Shown here: one piece after another, positions 15,398 to 18,398 of the stretch
Layout of the letters: every line of letters begins with the position of its first letter
Numbering within the stretch: position 1 is the first letter of the stretch
Assembly (NCBI GenBank): GCA_029940345.1
Contig: JAOZRC010000023.1
Location: 1-18,398 of the forward strand
Source: Desulfobacterales bacterium
GTDB taxonomy: Bacteria; Desulfobacterota; Desulfobacteria; Desulfobacterales; JAUCGF01
Direction of reading: 5' to 3'
Length of the DNA: 18,398 nt
Program-made: the position numbers and the translations under genes
Notes under the pieces: generated by a model
Database searches by the model: none
What the model was told of the DNA's origin: nothing
Seen by the model: only the letters and a program-made list of their open reading frames with translations

Positions 15398-17617
15398 TCA
15401 CACCTTGAATTTGCCCACCATTTCTTTCAATTGTGCGGCCATCTTGGAAAGTTCTTCAGCATTCACATTGACTTTTGAAATATTTTCCGACATATCAGCA
15501 GAAGACTCGTTGAGTTCCGCAATATCGCTGACAAGGTCCCCGGATACTGCGGAACTCTGGGCCACGTTAAGGTTCACCTCTTCAATTCCTATGGATGCAT
15601 TGGCAACATTGCCCGCAATTTCCTTGGTGGTTACATTTTGCTCTTCCTCTGCTGTGGCAATGACAGATACAATTTCATTAACTTTATAGATAACATCAGA
15701 AATCAGCCCGATCTCTGTAACAGTCTCTGTTGTAGAATTCTGAATGTCTTCAATCTTATTCTTGATATCCCGGGTGGCCTCCGGGGTTTGCCTGGCAAGT
15801 TCTTTTATCTCGTTAGCGACAACAGCAAAACCTTTGCCGGCTTCGCCTGCCCGCGCAGCTTCAATGGTCGCATTCAGAGCCAGAAGGTTTGTTTGCTCTG
15901 AAATTTCTGTTATGACCTCTGTCACTTTGCTGATTTCATTGGCCGCATTGCCAAGTTTGTTCACTTTGTCAGACGCGCTTTTGGCATGATCAACAGCGTC
16001 ATTGGTAATTGAGCGGGCCTTTTCTGAATTCTGGGCAATTTCATCAACTGTTGCGGCCATCTCTTCAGCCGCGGTCGCCACCATTTTTACATTGGTTGAT
16101 GCCTGTTCGCTGGCGGTCGCTACAGAATTCATGTTTACGCTCATCTCTTCGGTGGCTGTGGCCACGGTATTTGCTTTTTCAGACATACTGGCAGCTCTGC
16201 CGGCCATCTGTTCGGAAATTGCAGACAGATCAGCAGAAGATGTTGACATTACGCCAACACCGTTTGCAATTGTTTTAACCATTTCCCTAAGGCTCAAATT
16301 CATATTGTTTAATGATACGGCAAGCATTCCTATTTCATCTTTGCGGACTATATCCAGGGACTGGGTCAGATCACCGTCAGCAACAGTTTTAGCAAATGTG
16401 ACCGCATCGTTAATGTTCCGAATAAAAAAACGTTTGGTAATGAAATAACTTAAACCTGCAAGAAGCAGAAAAACAACGGCCGCGACTATTAAAATATTGC
16501 CAAATAAAGATCTGACTGTAGCGGAAACCGTTTCAGTTTTTTTAGCGATAACAGCATCAATAGAATCAAGATACACCCCTGTGCCAATCACCCAGCCCAG
16601 TGGTTGGAAAATACGTACATACGAAAGTTTAGGCTCCTCTTTCGTCAGACCGTCTTTTGTCGGTTTGGGCCATAAATAATCGACATACCCCTCACCATTT
16701 CTTTCGACTGCTTGAACCATTGCCTGAAACAAATTCTGTTTTTTTCCTAACGCACAATTAAATTTTGTATTATCCAGTATTTTTCCATTTAATTCCGGTA
16801 TTGTCGGGTGCATAATCATTTTTGGAAACGGTTTTCCCATATCATTAATCCAAAAATACCCGATGTTGTTGTTAAAGCGCATTTTGCTGATGTCTGATTT
16901 TGATTTTTCTATTGCATCATCCAAGGCATCATTTACATAAATACCGGTTCCGATGATCCAGTTCCATTCGGAATCTGATCTGACATAAGAAAGTTTTGGC
17001 TGATCTTGGGTGAGTCCGTTTTGGGTCGGTTTAGGCCACAGGTAATCAACAAACCCTTCACCGTCTTTCTCAGCTTTTTCAACAAAAGCCTGAAAAAGAT
17101 TTTGTTCTTTTCCCAGCGCACAGTTGTATTTGGCATCATCCAGAACTGTGCCGTTGAGCTTCGGTATAGTGGGATGCATTATCATTTTTGGGTAAGGTTT
17201 GCCTGTATCATTTATCCAAATATAACCGCTGCCGTTATTGAAGCGTAAATTGCCGATAGATTCAGATGCACGTTGTTGAGCCTCTTGAAAGCTTATCGCA
17301 CCTTCATCCGCGAGTTTTTTGTTTTCCCGGATAATTCCTTCCGCTATGTCAATAATATTAATCAATCGTTTACCATAATGTTGTTGCAGCCATTCATGAT
17401 TCTGACTGTTTTGATAATCGGATTCAATGGTTTTGTATGCGATATCCACATAATTTTTTATATTTTGTTTAATTTTTGCCAGCTCATCTTGACGGATTCT
17501 TATAATTTCATCTTCACCATTGGACGAAATAACAATAGTCATCGTAATACCGACACAAAGTCCGAAAATACTAAGAATTGAAAAAATAATAATAAGTAAT
17601 TTTGCTTGAAGTTTCAT
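15398..17617 (-). CDS. Methyl-accepting chemotaxis protein with tandem Cache domains
   Basis: The 739-aa transmembrane receptor that should feed this operon's kinase. TM1 covers ~7-30. A periplasmic sensor of two Cache_2-like repeats follows (about 125-230 and 247-352, each with [40 protein letters not shown] and IGTG-Y). TM2 is ~372-393, HAMP ~394-448, and a long cytoplasmic coiled coil has its hairpin tip at [21 protein letters not shown] (571-591). The two sensor repeats are about two thirds identical, so the duplication is recent. Cache_2 sensors usually bind small organic acids or similar ligands, but the ligand here is unknown. After the tip the usual QTAEAT reads QTPEAT (P612). No C-terminal CheR-tether pentapeptide is present. 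ATG 17617 follows AAGGAG by 5 nt. It is the first gene of the che operon. Confidence 0.96.
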   Translation of the reverse strand: MKLQAKLLIIIFSILSIFGLCVGITMTIVISSNGEDEIIRIRQDELAKIKQNIKNYVDIAYKTIESDYQNSQNHEWLQQHYGKRLINIIDIAEGIIRENKKLADEGAISFQEAQQRASESIGNLRFNNGSGYIWINDTGKPYPKMIMHPTIPKLNGTVLDDAKYNCALGKEQNLFQAFVEKAEKDGEGFVDYLWPKPTQNGLTQDQPKLSYVRSDSEWNWIIGTGIYVNDALDDAIEKSKSDISKMRFNNNIGYFWINDMGKPFPKMIMHPTIPELNGKILDNTKFNCALGKKQNLFQAMVQAVERNGEGYVDYLWPKPTKDGLTKEEPKLSYVRIFQPLGWVIGTGVYLDSIDAVIAKKTETVSATVRSLFGNILIVAAVVFLLLAGLSYFITKRFFIRNINDAVTFAKTVADGDLTQSLDIVRKDEIGMLAVSLNNMNLSLREMVKTIANGVGVMSTSSADLSAISEQMAGRAASMSEKANTVATATEEMSVNMNSVATASEQASTNVKMVATAAEEMAATVDEIAQNSEKARSITNDAVDHAKSASDKVNKLGNAANEISKVTEVITEISEQTNLLALNATIEAARAGEAGKGFAVVANEIKELARQTPEATRDIKNKIEDIQNSTTETVTEIGLISDVIYKVNEIVSVIATAEEEQNVTTKEIAGNVANASIGIEEVNLNVAQSSAVSGDLVSDIAELNESSADMSENISKVNVNAEELSKMAAQLKEMVGKFKV
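16562..17245. repeat. Tandem sensor-domain duplication in mcp
   Basis: Two coding repeats, 16928-17245 and 16562-16879, are offset by a constant 366 bp (122 codons) and encode the two Cache domains. By direct alignment about 71 of 106 residues are identical, with long identical runs such as [10 protein letters not shown] and VDYLWPKPT. Confidence 0.8.
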
Positions 17618-17641
17618 AAATGCTCCTTTTTCAATGAATTA

Positions 17642-17831
17642 TATTTCTACTTTGGTAAATTGATATGTAGGGTGGGTGGAGCCTGGCGGAACCCACCATT
17701 CGGTAATCAGGCGGCCATATTGGTGGGATCCGCCAGGCTCCACCCGCCCTACATGCTGCCAATTTTTTATGATCCTGACTATTGCAAGTACAAAAACGGC
17801 TGTCAAAATTCAAGTTACCAAAGTAGAAATA
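17642..17831. repeat. 190-bp element with terminal inverted repeats upstream of mcp
   Basis: The 21-bp termini 17642-17662 and 17811-17831 are inverted repeats with one mismatch (TATTTCTACTTTGGTAA ... TTACCAAAGTAGAAATA). Nested inside, 17667-17698 and 17721-17752 form a second 32-bp inverted repeat with two mismatches (starting GTAGGGTGGGTGGAGCC). It contains no transposase, so it looks like a MITE or palindromic repeat. It begins 25 bp upstream of the mcp start, so any mcp promoter must lie in it or beyond it. Confidence 0.75.
17778..17806 (-). promoter_or_regulatory. Candidate promoter for the mcp-che operon inside the palindromic element
   Basis: On the minus strand a perfect TTGACA (17806-17801) is followed after 17 bp by AATAGT (17783-17778), a 4/6 match to the -10 consensus. 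It points toward mcp, about 160 bp upstream of its ATG. The weak -10 makes this tentative. Confidence 0.25.
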
Positions 17832-17878
17832 GTAACCATATTGTTTCATGTAATAGCTTAGGTTCGCGTAATATTGAT

Positions 17879-18007
17879 GGCATCCTTCATATTACACTGA
17901 AAGTAGTTGACACTTTTTATCTCCAGTTCGTAGTTCCGCCGTAAGGCGGCTCTTATTCCCGCCTTACGGCGGAACTACGAACTGTTAACCGAAAAATGAA
18001 AGATGCC
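17879..18007. repeat. Palindromic element with perfect 25-bp arms
   Basis: Perfect inverted arms lie at 17925-17949 and 17959-17983 (AGTTCGTAGTTCCGCC... / ...GGCGGAACTACGAACT) around a 9-nt loop. Outer matching ends GGCATCCTTCAT (17879-17890) and ATGAAAGATGCC (17996-18007) fit with one mismatch, suggesting an element of about 129 bp. No gene is inside. Confidence 0.65.
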
Positions 18008-18040
18008 ATATTGATCATGCACTTCCATCTAGTCGGTCGT

Positions 18041-18110
18041 AACCGTTCACCCCCCACCCGACCTCGTTCTCACACCGGAGCGTGGGAACCAGAGGGGGAT
18101 GCGAACGGTT
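18041..18110. repeat. Palindromic repeat of the GTGGGAAC type
   Basis: Outer arms AACCGTTC (18041-18048) and GAACGGTT (18103-18110) enclose an imperfect inner stem, CTCGTTCTCAC (18063-18073) against GTGGGAACCAGAG (18082-18094). The sequence resembles a common intergenic palindrome of many bacterial genomes. Confidence 0.5.
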
Positions 18111-18398
18111 TCTTCTTTCAAGCTGTTTATAAACCTGGACGCGAAACGCTTTATTGAAGTTAAACCAGGATATAATACCAAATTTATAACAGGAATAATA
18201 GCCGCAATCGAAAAGCAATAAGTAATTTGACTCTGATTTTTTCAGACTGCCCATAATTTTCATAGTAATTACACCCTTCGTTTATGATTTTTTTATGTTA
18301 CCGCAGATAATTTTCCAGAAATTGTGAAACCTGTCCAAGTACCTATAGACAGTCACATATTAAATTTCACAAGGATAGAGGGAGGAGGCTGTATTGTA
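18111..18398. other. Right-end intergenic stretch
   Basis: AT-rich sequence without a convincing gene. An 82-codon minus-strand frame (18015-18263) runs through the palindromic repeat and has no family signature. At the very end GGAGGAGG (18381-18388) is followed by TTG (18394-18396) on the plus strand and could be the ribosome site of a divergent gene starting at the edge. Too little is visible to call it. Confidence 0.4.

Noticed and set aside
17631..17849. 72-codon minus-strand frame upstream of mcp
   Set aside because: It is almost entirely encoded by the palindromic element, so it is a by-product of the repeat.
18015..18263. 82-codon minus-strand frame at the right end
   Set aside because: Its C-terminal part is the GTGGGAAC palindrome and the rest lacks a signature or coding character.

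Overview
The window reads as a chromosomal segment of a mid-GC Gram-negative bacterium, most likely a deltaproteobacterium of the Desulfobacterota (Desulfobacterales type). This placement is inference, from the gene mix (XdhC/MobA-like molybdo-enzyme maturation, hybrid CheA, many multi-receiver regulators), GTG/TTG starts, and abundant intergenic palindromes with a REP-associated transposase. Every convincing gene lies on the minus strand, so transcription runs from high to low coordinates. The left end cuts through a gene. The right ~780 bp holds no convincing gene.

Left block (1-3870): a histidine phosphatase (cut by the window edge), a MobA-like nucleotidyltransferase fused to an HD domain, and an XdhC/CoxI-family protein form a tightly overlapping cluster that probably matures or supplies cofactor to a molybdenum hydroxylase encoded elsewhere. 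Upstream is panB (pantothenate/CoA synthesis), with a good sigma-70-type promoter and a long hairpin just after its stop codon.

Middle (3914-4952): a REP-associated tyrosine (HUH) transposase with a DnaA-like C-terminal helix-turn-helix. It is framed by two inverted copies of a short REP palindrome, and its own stop codon lies inside one copy. About 390 bp of probably decayed sequence follows.

Right block (5345-17617): an alternative-function chemosensory operon read as mcp - cheA - cheW - cheB - cheR - REC/REC/GGDEF - REC/REC/GAF/class III cyclase. The tandem-Cache receptor should signal through CheW to a hybrid CheA (Hpt, kinase, two CheW-like domains, receiver). CheR and CheB would adapt the receptor. 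The two terminal genes are response regulators with enzymatic outputs, a diguanylate cyclase and a predicted adenylate cyclase, so one array may drive two second messengers. The layout resembles Wsp, with a second cyclase added. No CheY-only protein, CheC/CheX or CheD is present.

Repeats are unusually dense. Structurally unrelated long palindromes occupy the two wide gaps in the che operon (8936-9065; 10074-10244) and the region upstream of mcp (17642-17831; 17879-18007; 18041-18110). A short related palindrome occurs before cheA and inside cheB. In addition, cheA and mcp each carry internal in-frame duplications.
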